Assembly (NCBI RefSeq): GCF_001629735.1
Contig: NZ_CP015224.1
Coordinates: forward strand, 1,860,001 to 1,924,000
Length of the DNA stretch: 64,000 bases
Direction of reading: 5' to 3'
Source: Lysinibacillus sphaericus
Lineage (GTDB): Bacteria > Bacillota > Bacilli > Bacillales_A > Planococcaceae
The position numbers and the translations under genes were made by a program. The notes under the pieces are model-generated. The model saw only the letters and a list, made by a program, of their open reading frames with translations. It did no database searches and had not been told where the DNA came from. Below, in pieces: positions 44,921 through 54,069 of this stretch. Every line of letters starts with the position of its first letter. Within the stretch, counting starts at the first letter, position 1.

Positions 44921-45703
44921 GTGAAAAAATTTTATCGTTTCTTTGCATCCATGCTTCTAGTTGGCCTATTAGCTGCTTGTGGTAATGAAGATAAAGATCC
45001 GCACGTAAATGAGCCGATTGAATTAACCATTTCTGCGGCTGCTAGTTTACAAGATGCCTTAGAAGAACTAAAAACAACTTATGAAAAAGAACACAATACC
45101 ATTAAAATCCTCTATAACTTTGGTGGTTCTGGTGCATTGCAGCAACAAATTTTACAAGGGGCCCCTGCAGATCTTTTCTTTTCGGCAGCCGAGGATAAAT
45201 TCGATGCTCTTGTAAAAAACGAGATTATTGATCCAAAATTGGGGATGGATCTTTTAGCAAATGAATTAGTATTAATTGTTCCAAAAAATAATGAAAAACA
45301 AATCCAATCCTTTGAAGATTTAAAACAAGCAGGGAAAATTGCACTTGGTACACCTGAAACAGTCCCTGCTGGACAATATGGGGTGGAAACGTTAAAAAAT
45401 AGCCAACTATGGGAGTCACTTGAGTCCAAGATAGTGTATACAAAAGATGTACGTCAAGTCCTTACTTATAGTGAAACAGAAAATGTAGATGCAGGAATTG
45501 TTTATAAAACAGATGCTCTTGTATCTACTAAGGTCGAAGTTGTTGCAACTGCAGATGAACGTACACACACGCCGATTATCTATCCGGTTGGAGTCATAAA
45601 AAATAGTAAGTATGTACAAGAGGCTGAAGATTTTTATCACTTCTTACAAAGCGATGAGGCGATGGATGTCTTTAAAAAGTATGGGTTTAAAGGAGCACAA
45701 TAA
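44921..45703 (+). CDS. modA: Molybdate ABC transporter substrate-binding lipoprotein
   Basis: This protein captures molybdate (or tungstate) outside the membrane and delivers it to ModB. It has 260 residues. The lipobox LLAAC gives a lipidated Cys20. The mature part has the ModA start LTISAAASLQDAL, the oxyanion-binding segment FGGSGALQQQI and GAPADLFFSA, and the late segment VDAGIVYKTDA. The GTG start follows AAAGGAGA by about nine bases. modB starts three bases after the stop. It is divergent from the regulator gene; no modC ATPase gene is adjacent, as in B. subtilis yvgL-yvgM. Confidence 0.93.
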   Translation: MKKFYRFFASMLLVGLLAACGNEDKDPHVNEPIELTISAAASLQDALEELKTTYEKEHNTIKILYNFGGSGALQQQILQGAPADLFFSAAEDKFDALVKNEIIDPKLGMDLLANELVLIVPKNNEKQIQSFEDLKQAGKIALGTPETVPAGQYGVETLKNSQLWESLESKIVYTKDVRQVLTYSETENVDAGIVYKTDALVSTKVEVVATADERTHTPIIYPVGVIKNSKYVQEAEDFYHFLQSDEAMDVFKKYGFKGAQ

Positions 45704-45706
45704 AGG

Positions 45707-46363
45707 ATGGGTACCGATTTTTGGTCTCCTCTTAGGCTTTCGATAGAAATTGCCTTTGTTGCGGGTATCATTGCTATATTGACAGGAATTTTAATGGGTA
45801 AATGGATGGCGACACATCACTTTAAGGGGAAGCTATTACTGGAAACGTTATTGCTAATGCCCCTAGTATTACCTCCGACTGTAGTAGGTTTCCTGCTTAT
45901 CGTTCTATTTGGGAAGAATAGTATATTAGGGAATCTGATTATCTGGCTTTTTGATCAGCCTGTCATGTTTACTTGGTGGGCCGCCGTCATCGCCTCAACC
46001 ATTGTTGCCTTTCCATTAATGTATCAATCCGCCAAAACGGGCTTTGCCTCGATTGATCGAGATATCGAACATGCAGCACGTGTAGATGGGGCTAACGAAT
46101 GGCAAGTCTTTATGTTCGTTTCCATTCCATTGGCACTAAAGGCTCTTGTTTCGGGAGCAATATTGAGCTTTACTCGTGCATTAGGTGAGTTTGGGGCTAC
46201 GCTGATGTTTGCGGGTAATATTCCAGGGAAAACACAAACAACCCCTTTAGCGATTTATATGGCCATCGATTCGGGGAACATGACCCTTGCCTGGACATGG
46301 GTCTTGTGCATGATCACTATTTCATTTCTGATGCTTCTTAGCATTCATGTCCTAAAAGTATAA
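45707..46363 (+). CDS. modB: Molybdate ABC transporter permease
   Basis: This 218-residue permease has about five or six membrane helices and the EAA loop EHAARVDGANEWQVFMFVSIP, which docks the ATPase. FTRALGEFGATLMFAGN is a ModB signature. Start ATG follows AAAGG directly, overlapping the modA stop region. No ATPase gene follows; a terminator comes next and then convergent genes. The ModC partner must be encoded elsewhere or shared with another transporter. Confidence 0.92.
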   Translation: MGTDFWSPLRLSIEIAFVAGIIAILTGILMGKWMATHHFKGKLLLETLLLMPLVLPPTVVGFLLIVLFGKNSILGNLIIWLFDQPVMFTWWAAVIASTIVAFPLMYQSAKTGFASIDRDIEHAARVDGANEWQVFMFVSIPLALKALVSGAILSFTRALGEFGATLMFAGNIPGKTQTTPLAIYMAIDSGNMTLAWTWVLCMITISFLMLLSIHVLKV

Positions 46364-46400
46364 AAGAGGTAGCTAGTTTAAACTAGCTGCCTCTTTTTCG
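46362..46400 (+). terminator. Bidirectional terminator between modB and moaD
   Basis: AAAAGAGGTAGCTAGTT pairs with AACTAGCTGCCTCTTTT with one mismatch, followed by T and flanked by A and T runs on both sides. Confidence 0.8.
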
Positions 46401-46634
46401 TCATCCCCCACTAATAGGTGGAATAAAGGCGATTGTGTCGCCCGATTTAACAATGGTAGTATCCGTTGCAAATTCCTCATTAATGGCTGTCATCATCTGC
46501 TGTAATGTCAATTGAGGATAGTGCTGTTCCATCCACTCTTTCACTTGAGCAACTGTCACATTTGACAGATCTACTGATAGCTGTGACGCACCAACCACTT
46601 CTTGTAAATGAGCGAATAATAAGATGTTAATCAC
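46401..46634 (-). CDS. moaD: Molybdopterin synthase small subunit MoaD
   Basis: This ubiquitin-like sulfur carrier of 77 residues is the small subunit of molybdopterin synthase. The C-terminus PPISGG ends in the Gly-Gly that is adenylated and thiocarboxylated. GTG 46634 is preceded by AGGAGGG at five bases; the ATG five codons upstream overlaps that site. It overlaps moaE by eight bases, so large and small subunits are made in step. It is the last gene of the minus-strand Moco operon. Confidence 0.9.
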   Translation of the reverse strand: MINILLFAHLQEVVGASQLSVDLSNVTVAQVKEWMEQHYPQLTLQQMMTAINEEFATDTTIVKSGDTIAFIPPISGG

Positions 46635-47106
46635 AATTTCCCTCCTCATCTATCGCTGGTTTTCCTTCAGGATATGGGACATTTTCTAATTGATCTCCCA
46701 TCCATTGCGTACCATCTTCCCAATGTTCTTTTTTCCAAATAGGCACAATCTGCTTAATGCGGTCAATTGCATATTCATTTGCCAAATAGGCTACTTTTCG
46801 ATGTGGGGATGATACGGCAATGACTACGGCAATATCTGTAATATCCAATCGCCCTACACGATGTGTAATCGCTATTTCTGCTTCCGGCCATAGCTGTTTT
46901 AGTTCTTGTGCAGTTTGCTCAAACATTTTAATTGCCATAGCCGGGTATGCTTGATATTCCAAATACAATGTTTTCTTCCCTTGGGTGATTTCACGTACAG
47001 TTCCGATGAATAGCGTTATCGCACCAGCGTTTCGACTTAGTACCTTGTGCCTTACTTCTTCCACATCAATCGGCTTATCAATAATTTCAAACATTGCTGT
47101 CGTCAT
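46627..47106 (-). CDS. moaE: Molybdopterin synthase large subunit MoaE
   Basis: This is the catalytic subunit that inserts two sulfurs from MoaD into cyclic pyranopterin monophosphate to form molybdopterin. It has 159 residues. Family segments are FIGTVREITQGKK, YLEYQAYPAMA, ITHRVGRLDI and the lysine-rich IVPIWKKEHWEDG containing the catalytic lysine. It overlaps mobB by four bases and moaD by eight. Confidence 0.92.
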   Translation of the reverse strand: MTTAMFEIIDKPIDVEEVRHKVLSRNAGAITLFIGTVREITQGKKTLYLEYQAYPAMAIKMFEQTAQELKQLWPEAEIAITHRVGRLDITDIAVVIAVSSPHRKVAYLANEYAIDRIKQIVPIWKKEHWEDGTQWMGDQLENVPYPEGKPAIDEEGNCD

Positions 47107-47627
47107 AGTTTTCCCCTCATTTCATTCAACAAAAACTCCATATATTCTGTATCTTCATAAATAGAAAAGGCTGGGCTCGGTAAATTCTGATCAATTGGAT
47201 AGCTTGGCCAATATATGACACAAAGGATATTAGAAATTTGTTGTAGTAACACACGGTCCTGTGCTGTTCGTAGTAACACGACTTTTGGGTAATGTTCTCT
47301 CTTATATCCCTCAATCAAAATAATATCCATTGAAAGGGTAGCATAAATCGTAAGTATATCCGCAAGCCGCCAGCTATGTTGGTGAATACTTAAACGTAAT
47401 GTTCCGCCCCCCTCCACTGCTGAAACACGGGCACCTGCCTGTTCGTGTCGATTACTATCCTTTGAAAGATTTTCTACCGGCGCCCCACCATGCCCATGGT
47501 GTTTAATGGTCCCTACACGTAGCCCTTCTTTCGTCGCGTGCGTGATCAATTGCTCCATTAAAGTCGTTTTTCCGCTATTTTGATAGCCAACTATCTGTAT
47601 GATTTTTCGATGTTGTTCCAAGGCCAC
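47103..47627 (-). CDS. mobB: Molybdopterin-guanine dinucleotide biosynthesis adaptor MobB
   Basis: This is a P-loop GTP-binding protein of 174 residues. The P-loop GYQNSGKTTLMEQL begins at about residue 14; TIKHHGHGG and ILIEGYKREHYPKV are family segments. It assists MobA in attaching GMP to molybdopterin, as needed for bis-MGD in formate dehydrogenase. The GTG start overlaps the moeA coding sequence by 37 bases, with GGAAGTGA as ribosome site. It is part of the moeB-moeA-mobB-moaE-moaD operon. Confidence 0.9.
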   Translation of the reverse strand: MALEQHRKIIQIVGYQNSGKTTLMEQLITHATKEGLRVGTIKHHGHGGAPVENLSKDSNRHEQAGARVSAVEGGGTLRLSIHQHSWRLADILTIYATLSMDIILIEGYKREHYPKVVLLRTAQDRVLLQQISNILCVIYWPSYPIDQNLPSPAFSIYEDTEYMEFLLNEMRGKL

Positions 47628-48880
47628 TCACTTCCTTGCAAATCTTCTAGCAATAAAACTGCTACTTGCATGTTTTTTTCATAGCCACGAGAGCCACCAG
47701 GTAAGACGATAAAAGCATTAGCTGACGCTAATGAAGAAACAGCGCTCGATTTATCAAAACCAGATGGTACAGCCATTAGTTGACCATTTTCATAGTATAC
47801 TAGAGCTCTTACAAAGCGAGTAAATGGATTGGGCTTTGTAAAATCTGCCCCTAAAATAGCCTGCTCTCTGCGGACATGCGGTTGTTGATTGCCAAATGCT
47901 GTGCGAATAATGGGACGTACAAATAGCTCAAAACCAACATAGCATGCTGAAGGATTACCAGAAAGTCCAAATAATAATTGATTATCACGAGCAGCAACCG
48001 TTGTCACACTCCCTGGACGCATCGCCACTTTATTAAATAATACCTTTGCGTCAATAGCTTTGTAGATAGCTGGTAAGTAATCATAGTCTCCAACGGAAAC
48101 GCCTCCCGTTGTCAATAAAATATCGACTTCCTGTAATGCTTTTTCAACAATATGAATACATAAATCAAGATCATCGCTAAATTTGCCAAAGTATCGAACC
48201 TCTGCACCTGTTCGTTCGATTTGTGCCATAATCATATAAGCATTGCTATTTCGAATTTTTCCTGGCTGTAAAGATTCCTCTGGCTCTAGTAACTCACTGC
48301 CAGTAGCAATGACACCCACCACCAATTTACGATATACAGGCACTTGCGCATAGCCAAATGTAGCTAGTAATGCCATAATGCCGGGGTTAATATATTGTCC
48401 TCTTTCAACGAGAACAGTATGTTGCTGCACATCTTCACCTTTATAGGAAATATTAGTGCCAGCTACATACGCCCGTTTAATCGACATACATGTTTGCTGA
48501 TTTTCTTCAAATGTTTGGGTTAATTCTAGCATTACAACTGCATCGCAACCTTTTGGTATTGGCGCACCCGTCATAATGCGTACGGCTTGCCGATATCCGA
48601 CTACGTCCTCGTAAACAAAGCCTGCTCCAATTTCTCCAACGACTTGAAATATGACTGGCTGTGCTGAGGACGCTTCCTGACTATCAATAGAACGAATAGC
48701 ATAGCCATCATAAGGGGATCGATCAAAGGCTGGTACATCATGATCGGCGACAATATCCTCCGCAATAAAGCGACCATATGCTTGCGATAATGGCACAAAC
48801 TCCTTTTTGGCTTGAAAAGCATATTCCATTACACGATGTACAGCTTCCGACACTGGAATTGGTTGTCTCTTTTCCAACAT
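47591..48880 (-). CDS. moeA: Molybdopterin molybdenumtransferase MoeA
   Basis: This enzyme inserts molybdenum into adenylated molybdopterin. It has 429 residues. Visible marks are the N-terminal DVPAFDRSPYDGYA, MTGAPIPKGCDAVV, the MoCF-binding core TTGGVSVGDYD, MRPGSV and LSGNPSACYVGFE. It starts with ATG 13 bases after the moeB stop and overlaps mobB at its end. The length matches the family. Confidence 0.93.
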   Translation of the reverse strand: MLEKRQPIPVSEAVHRVMEYAFQAKKEFVPLSQAYGRFIAEDIVADHDVPAFDRSPYDGYAIRSIDSQEASSAQPVIFQVVGEIGAGFVYEDVVGYRQAVRIMTGAPIPKGCDAVVMLELTQTFEENQQTCMSIKRAYVAGTNISYKGEDVQQHTVLVERGQYINPGIMALLATFGYAQVPVYRKLVVGVIATGSELLEPEESLQPGKIRNSNAYMIMAQIERTGAEVRYFGKFSDDLDLCIHIVEKALQEVDILLTTGGVSVGDYDYLPAIYKAIDAKVLFNKVAMRPGSVTTVAARDNQLLFGLSGNPSACYVGFELFVRPIIRTAFGNQQPHVRREQAILGADFTKPNPFTRFVRALVYYENGQLMAVPSGFDKSSAVSSLASANAFIVLPGGSRGYEKNMQVAVLLLEDLQGSEWPWNNIEKSYR

Positions 48881-48893
48881 TTAGCACACTCCT

Positions 48894-49916
48894 TTATCCT
48901 AATAAACGATAGTAAATGGTTTTTGCTTTTTGTATCTCCTGAATTCCATGAATCACTACGCGCCCATCCTGAAAAATGACAATGCGATATTCTTCTGTTT
49001 GGCAAGAAAGCAAATAGGGATTCATGTGAATATCCCCATAGGGACGAAGTTGGTCTGCCAACTGCTCTAAATTATAGTGAGTCGGATTTGGCGGTCGGAT
49101 TTGTACAGCATCACGACCACAAAGCACCTCTAGTTTTGTTTGATTTTCATAAGCTAAAGATGGATATGTAGGGTGGTGACCACAGGTTGGACAATCATCC
49201 TGACGTATTTTATCTACGTTGATTTCATAATGTTGATTTTGCCAAACATCAAACGTCAAATAGCTTTTTCGTAAGGCCTTGTCATCGCCAACTAGCAATT
49301 TTAACACCTCTGCTACTTGATATGCCGCTACTATTTGGACAGGAGGACTAATAATTCCTACTGTATCACAGGTCATCCCTGTTTGAGGCATGACCTTCAG
49401 CAAACAGCGTAAACATGGTGTTTTCCCTGGCACAATCGTATAGGTAGCCCCATAACTACTCACACAAGAGCCGTACACCCATGGAATACGATGCTGTTGT
49501 GCAAGATCGTTCATCAGAAAGCGGACATCAAAATTATCAGTGGCGTCTACGATGACATCTATATCGTCTAGCAACGGTAGCAATGATTCTGTGCAGGCTT
49601 CCATAATGGCGACATGAATGGCGACCTCTGTGTTAATTTGTTGTAGTCGATTTTTGGCTGCGATCACTTTTGGCAATTTCTCTTGTGCGTCTTGCTCAGT
49701 ATATAATTGCTGTCTTTGCAAATTACTCCATTCCACATAATCTCGATCAATCAGCGTCAATTTTCCAACACCTGCCCGCACGAGTGCTTCTGCGCTAGCA
49801 CTGCCCAAGGCACCAACCCCTACGATTAGGACATGCTTTTGTTTCATTGCCTGCTGCCCCGCTTGTCCAATAGGGCTAAATAATTGTTGTCTCGAATATC
49901 TATTATTCATGAGCAT
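48894..49916 (-). CDS. moeB: MoeB/ThiF-type sulfur carrier adenylyltransferase
   Basis: This E1-like enzyme activates the MoaD C-terminal glycine as an acyl-adenylate. It has 340 residues with the nucleotide motif VGVGALGSASAEAL, the arginine finger RQQLYTEQDA, DATDNFDVRF, and two zinc-binding pairs CLRC and CPTC. A C-terminal part after residue 250 is extra compared with E. coli MoeB and resembles the degenerate rhodanese-like tail found in Bacillus. Given its operon it serves MoaD; a role with ThiS is possible too. ATG 49916 and ATG 49910 are both possible starts. Confidence 0.88.
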   Translation of the reverse strand: MLMNNRYSRQQLFSPIGQAGQQAMKQKHVLIVGVGALGSASAEALVRAGVGKLTLIDRDYVEWSNLQRQQLYTEQDAQEKLPKVIAAKNRLQQINTEVAIHVAIMEACTESLLPLLDDIDVIVDATDNFDVRFLMNDLAQQHRIPWVYGSCVSSYGATYTIVPGKTPCLRCLLKVMPQTGMTCDTVGIISPPVQIVAAYQVAEVLKLLVGDDKALRKSYLTFDVWQNQHYEINVDKIRQDDCPTCGHHPTYPSLAYENQTKLEVLCGRDAVQIRPPNPTHYNLEQLADQLRPYGDIHMNPYLLSCQTEEYRIVIFQDGRVVIHGIQEIQKAKTIYYRLLG

Positions 49917-50085
49917 TTTGCCTTTCTTTCTATGAATTTTCGTTTGACCTTTTCATTGATAGCATTATAATAAAGTGAAACTTACTTAGAAATTTTTTTC
50001 TATTTCGTGCTCATTCTTCACTTCATGAATGGAGCATTTTTTATTAAAAAACTCCCATAACGCAAGAAAAGGAGGTCGTTCTACC

Positions 50086-50580
50086 TTGCATCCTACACAT
50101 CTTCAACAACCCATCCATGCTGCCATTTTAACCGTGAGTGATACACGGACAAAGGCAGAGGATTTAGCTGGTCAGCGCATTCATTCTTTACTTTTGGAGG
50201 CTACTTTTGAAGTAGTGGACTACCAAATAACAAGGGATGAACCGCTCGATATCTCAGAACATATTCATACATGGTGTAATCATGCCAACATCAATGCTAT
50301 TATCGTCACTGGTGGAACTGGTTTTACACCAAGAGACCAAACCTACGACACCATTTTGCCTCTTTTTGAAAAAGAAATGATGGGGTTCGGAGAATTATTT
50401 CGAACGTTAAGCTATGAGGAAATTGGCCCCAAAGCTATGTTTAGTCGTGCCACAGCAGGTAGTCGCCATCAAACAGCTATCTATGTTTTACCAGGTTCTA
50501 CTAACGCTGTGACATTGGCCATGACCAAGCTTATTTTACCAACCATACAACATTTCGTTGGAGAATTGAATCGCCTATGA
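50086..50580 (+). CDS. moaB: Molybdenum cofactor biosynthesis protein MoaB
   Basis: This MoaB/Mog-type molybdopterin adenylyltransferase of 164 residues adenylates molybdopterin before metal insertion by MoeA. It has ILTVSDTRT, the nucleotide motif VTGGTGFTPRDQT and FSRATAG. The TTG at 50086 follows GGAGG by ten bases and fits the family N-terminus; an ATG 19 codons upstream (50029) has no ribosome site. It is divergent from moeB and starts the moaB-mobA-moaC operon, overlapping mobA by four bases. Confidence 0.92.
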   Translation: MHPTHLQQPIHAAILTVSDTRTKAEDLAGQRIHSLLLEATFEVVDYQITRDEPLDISEHIHTWCNHANINAIIVTGGTGFTPRDQTYDTILPLFEKEMMGFGELFRTLSYEEIGPKAMFSRATAGSRHQTAIYVLPGSTNAVTLAMTKLILPTIQHFVGELNRL

Positions 50581-51167
50581 AAGTTGCTGGTGTTGTCTTA
50601 GCTGGTGGTCAATCCTCTCGATATGGTCAACCGAAAATGTTTGAGACGTTTGCAGGACTACCCTTATATAAGCACAGCCTCAATGCCCTCCAAGAAAATC
50701 AATTAAATCCTTTGGTGATTGCTACAAACGCTAGCCTGCAACCTAGGTTTGCATCTGAGAATGTGCAATGGATCATTGAACAGCAGCCGCATCAAGGGCC
50801 ACTTTTTGCCCTTCATCAAATTCTAGCGTCTTTTCCTGACATTGAATGGTTTTTTGTCGTCGCCAGTGATATGCCCTATATGAACGCAGCGTTTATTGAA
50901 GAGCTGCTAGGCTATATAAATGATTCTTATGATGCGATTGTTCCTAAACAAAATTTACACTATCAGCCATTAGCGGCCCTATATCGCCACACGGCATTAC
51001 CCATGGCGAAACAATTGACGGAACAAAGCAAACGGAGTATGAAAGTGCTTTTAGATCAACTTCGTGTATGTTATGTTCCTTTTAAGGAGAACTGTCCAAC
51101 ATTTATTAATATCAACGCTCAACATGATTGGCTACAAACAGTGACAAAGGAGTCTAACAATGAATAA
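50577..51167 (+). CDS. mobA: Molybdenum cofactor guanylyltransferase MobA
   Basis: This enzyme transfers GMP to molybdopterin to give MGD. It has 196 residues. The nucleotide-binding N-terminus [16 protein letters not shown] fits the LAGGxSxRMGxxK pattern, with Tyr for Met. VASDMPYM carries the metal aspartate. It overlaps both neighbours (ATGA with moaB, eight bases with moaC). Confidence 0.9.
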   Translation: MKVAGVVLAGGQSSRYGQPKMFETFAGLPLYKHSLNALQENQLNPLVIATNASLQPRFASENVQWIIEQQPHQGPLFALHQILASFPDIEWFFVVASDMPYMNAAFIEELLGYINDSYDAIVPKQNLHYQPLAALYRHTALPMAKQLTEQSKRSMKVLLDQLRVCYVPFKENCPTFININAQHDWLQTVTKESNNE

Positions 51168-51642
51168 TTTTTCCCACTGGAACGAAGCAGGTCGTCCTAA
51201 AATGGTCGACATTTCTGAAAAAGAAATAACAACACGTACAGCCATAGCACGCAGTACCATTACATTATCCAACGAGGTCTATCAGGCCATCCAACAAGGT
51301 GGTATAAAGAAAGGTGATCCTACACAAGTCGCTCAAATCGCAGGGATTATGGGCGCTAAAAAAACAGCTGATATCATCCCTATGTGCCACCCTATTATGC
51401 TACAGGGCACAGATCTGCAATTTGACTATGAGAAAATCGATAATGGTTATGCGCTACACATTCAAGCTACTGTCAAATGCAATGGAAAAACGGGTGTCGA
51501 AATGGAGGCCCTTACAGCTGTCTCCATTGCTGCCCTCACCTTTTATGACATGTGTAAGGCGGTTGATAAAACGATGGTCATTAAAGAAACCTATCTTGTA
51601 GAAAAAACAGGCGGCAAAAGCGGTACCTTTACGCATAAATAA
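51160..51642 (+). CDS. moaC: Cyclic pyranopterin monophosphate synthase MoaC
   Basis: Together with MoaA this protein makes cyclic pyranopterin monophosphate from GTP. It has 160 residues. Hallmarks are [23 protein letters not shown] and [10 protein letters not shown] with the catalytic lysine. AAAGGAG lies seven bases before the ATG. It is the last gene of its operon, convergent with moaA across a shared terminator. Confidence 0.94.
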   Translation: MNNFSHWNEAGRPKMVDISEKEITTRTAIARSTITLSNEVYQAIQQGGIKKGDPTQVAQIAGIMGAKKTADIIPMCHPIMLQGTDLQFDYEKIDNGYALHIQATVKCNGKTGVEMEALTAVSIAALTFYDMCKAVDKTMVIKETYLVEKTGGKSGTFTHK

Positions 51643-51644
51643 AC

Positions 51645-51686
51645 AGAAAAAATTCGGCATCTTGCCGATTTTTTTCTGTTTTTATG
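51645..51686 (+). terminator. Bidirectional terminator between moaC and moaA
   Basis: AAACAGAAAAAAT-CGGC pairs with GCCG-ATTTTTTTCTGTTT, with A and T runs on both arms. Confidence 0.75.
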
Positions 51687-51687
51687 T

Positions 51688-52704
51688 TTACCCTCCGATA
51701 TGGGACATTTCAACTTTAGCCTTTTTCCTATTTGCTATCGTCTGTTCGTTCCGCTCGTCTGAATAGCGATCATTTCTTTCTGTCCAGACACTCTTTATAC
51801 AATTAAGAATTGCTGTATCATCTTGGCCAGATCTTAATAGCTCTCTTAAATCCGTCCCCTCTGTAGCAAACAAACAAGTATATAATTTACCCTCTGCTGA
51901 GAGGCGTGCACGTGAGCAAGACGTGCAAAAAGAATCTGTGACTGATGATATAATACCAATCTCCCCTTGATTATCCTTGTATTGGTAACGAGTCGCCACT
52001 TCCCCTAGATAATTAGGAGCAATCGGTCGCAGCGGTGAATGCTGATGGATTTGCTCAACGATGTCTTTTTTGGCCAACACATCATCCATGCGCCAACCAT
52101 TCGAATTTCCAACATCCATATACTCAATAAAGCGTAAAATATGTTGTTTTTCTTTAAAAAATCGTGCCATTTCTATAACATCTTGGTCATTTTTTCCCTT
52201 TTGAACGACCATATTAATCTTTACTTGTAAACCGGCTTCCGCTGCCTTTTCAATACCCTCTAACACAGTTGACACCTTCCCGCGATGTCCATTCATCTCA
52301 AAAAAACGCTCGTCGTTTAGTGAATCTAAACTAATTGAAACGCGAGATAAGCCTGCTTGTGCCAATGGCTGTGCATATTTTTTTAATAAAGTGCCATTTG
52401 TTGTTAAAGCGATATCTTCTACACCTTCTAGGCGATGAATTCGGGCAATTAATTCCGTTAAATCGCGGCGTAATAAAGGCTCCCCACCTGTAATGCGAAC
52501 CTTTTTGACACCTAGTGAGACGAATATTTTGACTAATCTTTCAATCTCATCGAAGTTTAAAATTTTATCAGATGATAAAAATGCATAATCAGGACCAAAC
52601 ACTTCAGCTGGCATACAATATCGACAGCGAAAGTTGCAGCGATCTGTCACGGATATTCTTAAATCTCTTAACGGTCTTTGTAGTTGGTCTTGTAGATCCG
52701 TCAT
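51688..52704 (-). CDS. moaA: GTP 3',8-cyclase MoaA
   Basis: This radical SAM enzyme carries out the first step of molybdenum cofactor synthesis. It has 338 residues. The N-terminal cluster motif is CNFRCRYC, and the C-terminal second cluster is formed by CTSCSRAR and a later Cys in [19 protein letters not shown] is the SAM site, and the chain ends in the activating Gly-Gly (SHIGG). It starts at the base after the fdhD stop with GAAGGAG upstream, in an operon of an mpsC-like gene, fdhD and moaA. Confidence 0.94.
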   Translation of the reverse strand: MTDLQDQLQRPLRDLRISVTDRCNFRCRYCMPAEVFGPDYAFLSSDKILNFDEIERLVKIFVSLGVKKVRITGGEPLLRRDLTELIARIHRLEGVEDIALTTNGTLLKKYAQPLAQAGLSRVSISLDSLNDERFFEMNGHRGKVSTVLEGIEKAAEAGLQVKINMVVQKGKNDQDVIEMARFFKEKQHILRFIEYMDVGNSNGWRMDDVLAKKDIVEQIHQHSPLRPIAPNYLGEVATRYQYKDNQGEIGIISSVTDSFCTSCSRARLSAEGKLYTCLFATEGTDLRELLRSGQDDTAILNCIKSVWTERNDRYSDERNEQTIANRKKAKVEMSHIGG

Positions 52705-53523
52705 TTAATCTCCTTCTTTCCGTACATTCTGAGCTGGTATGATGATGCGTTGTGGATGTGTATAAATATTCAATGTTTGTTGTCGAATAAAGCCTACCGT
52801 CGTAATACCAAGCTGCTCGGCCAATTGCAAGGCTAATTCGGTTGGTGCCGATTTGGACAATACTATTTCACAGCCTATTTTGGATACTTTTAGTAAAATC
52901 TCTGATGATATTCGTCCACTAAAAACAATAATTTTATCTTGTATACTAATATTATGACGTAAACAATAGCCGTAAATTTTATCTAAAGCATTATGGCGAC
53001 CAATATCCATGCGACTTAAAACAATGCCATTGACATCGCAAAGCGCTGCATTATGCACACCACCTGTTTTTTTAAATATATCAGCAGTATCCTGCATGGC
53101 ATGCATTAAGCGAAAGCAATCCGCAGCAGTAATTTGCACATGAATATCTTCCATTTTTTTTGCTACTAAAGCATCGTTTGTAAAAACAAAGCCTTGTCGA
53201 CTCATTCCACAACAAGATGTTATATAGCGTTTGTTTTGTGTTTGCTGATAATAAGGATTGACATGCTTTGTTTTAATGTGCACAAAGCCTTCTTGTTCTT
53301 GATGCCAAATGTCCTCAATATCTTCGTAACTACGGATCACCCGTTCGGACGCTAAATAACCGATAACCATATCCTCGACATACTCCGGCGTACAAACCAT
53401 CGTGACAAATTCTTGTTGATTAATTTTCACGGTCACAGCATATTCTGAGACAATTAAATCATCCATTTCCTTCGCTTGCTGCCCTTCAACTCGCACAATC
53501 TTCCTCGTAACGGCTCTCTCCAT
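52705..53523 (-). CDS. fdhD: Formate dehydrogenase accessory sulfurtransferase FdhD
   Basis: FdhD moves sulfur from a cysteine desulfurase to the bis-MGD cofactor, which formate dehydrogenase needs for activity. It has 272 residues. The sulfur-carrying cysteines are in ITSCCGMSRQG, and GGVHNAAL, DIGRHNALDK and FSGRISSE are family segments. The ATG at 53523 follows AAAGGAGG; the start seven codons earlier overlaps that site. It is divergent from fdhA, its client. Confidence 0.92.
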   Translation of the reverse strand: MERAVTRKIVRVEGQQAKEMDDLIVSEYAVTVKINQQEFVTMVCTPEYVEDMVIGYLASERVIRSYEDIEDIWHQEQEGFVHIKTKHVNPYYQQTQNKRYITSCCGMSRQGFVFTNDALVAKKMEDIHVQITAADCFRLMHAMQDTADIFKKTGGVHNAALCDVNGIVLSRMDIGRHNALDKIYGYCLRHNISIQDKIIVFSGRISSEILLKVSKIGCEIVLSKSAPTELALQLAEQLGITTVGFIRQQTLNIYTHPQRIIIPAQNVRKEGD

Positions 53524-53536
53524 AAGGCATCCTCCT

Positions 53537-53884
53537 TTATTCACTTATAGGCTTTTCAAAAACAAAGACGGAAATCGCAAAATCCTCTTCAATTTTAATA
53601 TCTGAAAATAAGTGGAGTAATTTACTGCCCATTAATTCTTCCATGCCTTCCGGTGGGGATTGTGCATATAAATCTTGAATCATGCTCGTCCTTGCGGCAT
53701 GAACCATTTTTAATCCTTCGGGTGAACCCGCAATAAATTTTTCAGTTGGAGTGATATTCCCATATAAAGTGGAGACAGCCATATTTTCAACAAAAACCGT
53801 ATGAATACGTTCTGGTCCTTTACCAAAAACTTCTTTTCGTAATTTACGAATCATATCGTTAAATTCATGAACTTTTTTAGACAT
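53537..53884 (-). CDS. DUF2294 / MpsC-like protein
   Basis: This 115-residue protein of the DUF2294 family (also called MpsC, part of a sodium-translocating system in some bacteria) corresponds to B. subtilis YrhF-like proteins beside formate dehydrogenase genes. Segments KGPERIHTVFVENMAVS and GSKLLHLFSDI are characteristic. No membrane helix is present. It is the first gene of the minus-strand operon with fdhD and moaA and is divergent from fdhA, implying co-regulation. Its biochemical role here is not known. Confidence 0.75.
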   Translation of the reverse strand: MSKKVHEFNDMIRKLRKEVFGKGPERIHTVFVENMAVSTLYGNITPTEKFIAGSPEGLKMVHAARTSMIQDLYAQSPPEGMEELMGSKLLHLFSDIKIEEDFAISVFVFEKPISE

Positions 53885-53997
53885 AGTAACGATTCTCCCA
53901 TCATCATTATACTTTTTTAGGCAATCACTATGGGGGTCACCCTTACAGTTTGTTAATCATATAGTAACTTTTAAAAAAATAAAAGAGAAAATATTTT

Positions 53998-54012
53998 TGA
54001 TAATTATTCTCA
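53998..54012 (+). promoter_or_regulatory. Fur-box-like inverted repeat ahead of fdhA
   Basis: TGATAAT-T-ATTCTCA differs by one base from the 7-1-7 Fur/PerR-family consensus TGATAATNATTATCA. A second partial copy (TTGATAATTCATATTG) overlaps the -35 region at about 54023-54038. It could also be read as an anaerobic-regulator site. Confidence 0.4.
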
Positions 54013-54035
54013 TGTAAAAATATTGATAATTCATA

Positions 54036-54064
54036 TTGTTCCTTTTGCAGGAAAGGGCTATAAT
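54036..54064 (+). promoter_or_regulatory. Promoter of the fdhA operon
   Basis: TTGTTC (54036-54041) and a perfect TATAAT (54059-54064) have a 17-base spacer. Confidence 0.6.
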
Positions 54065-54069
54065 AATAG

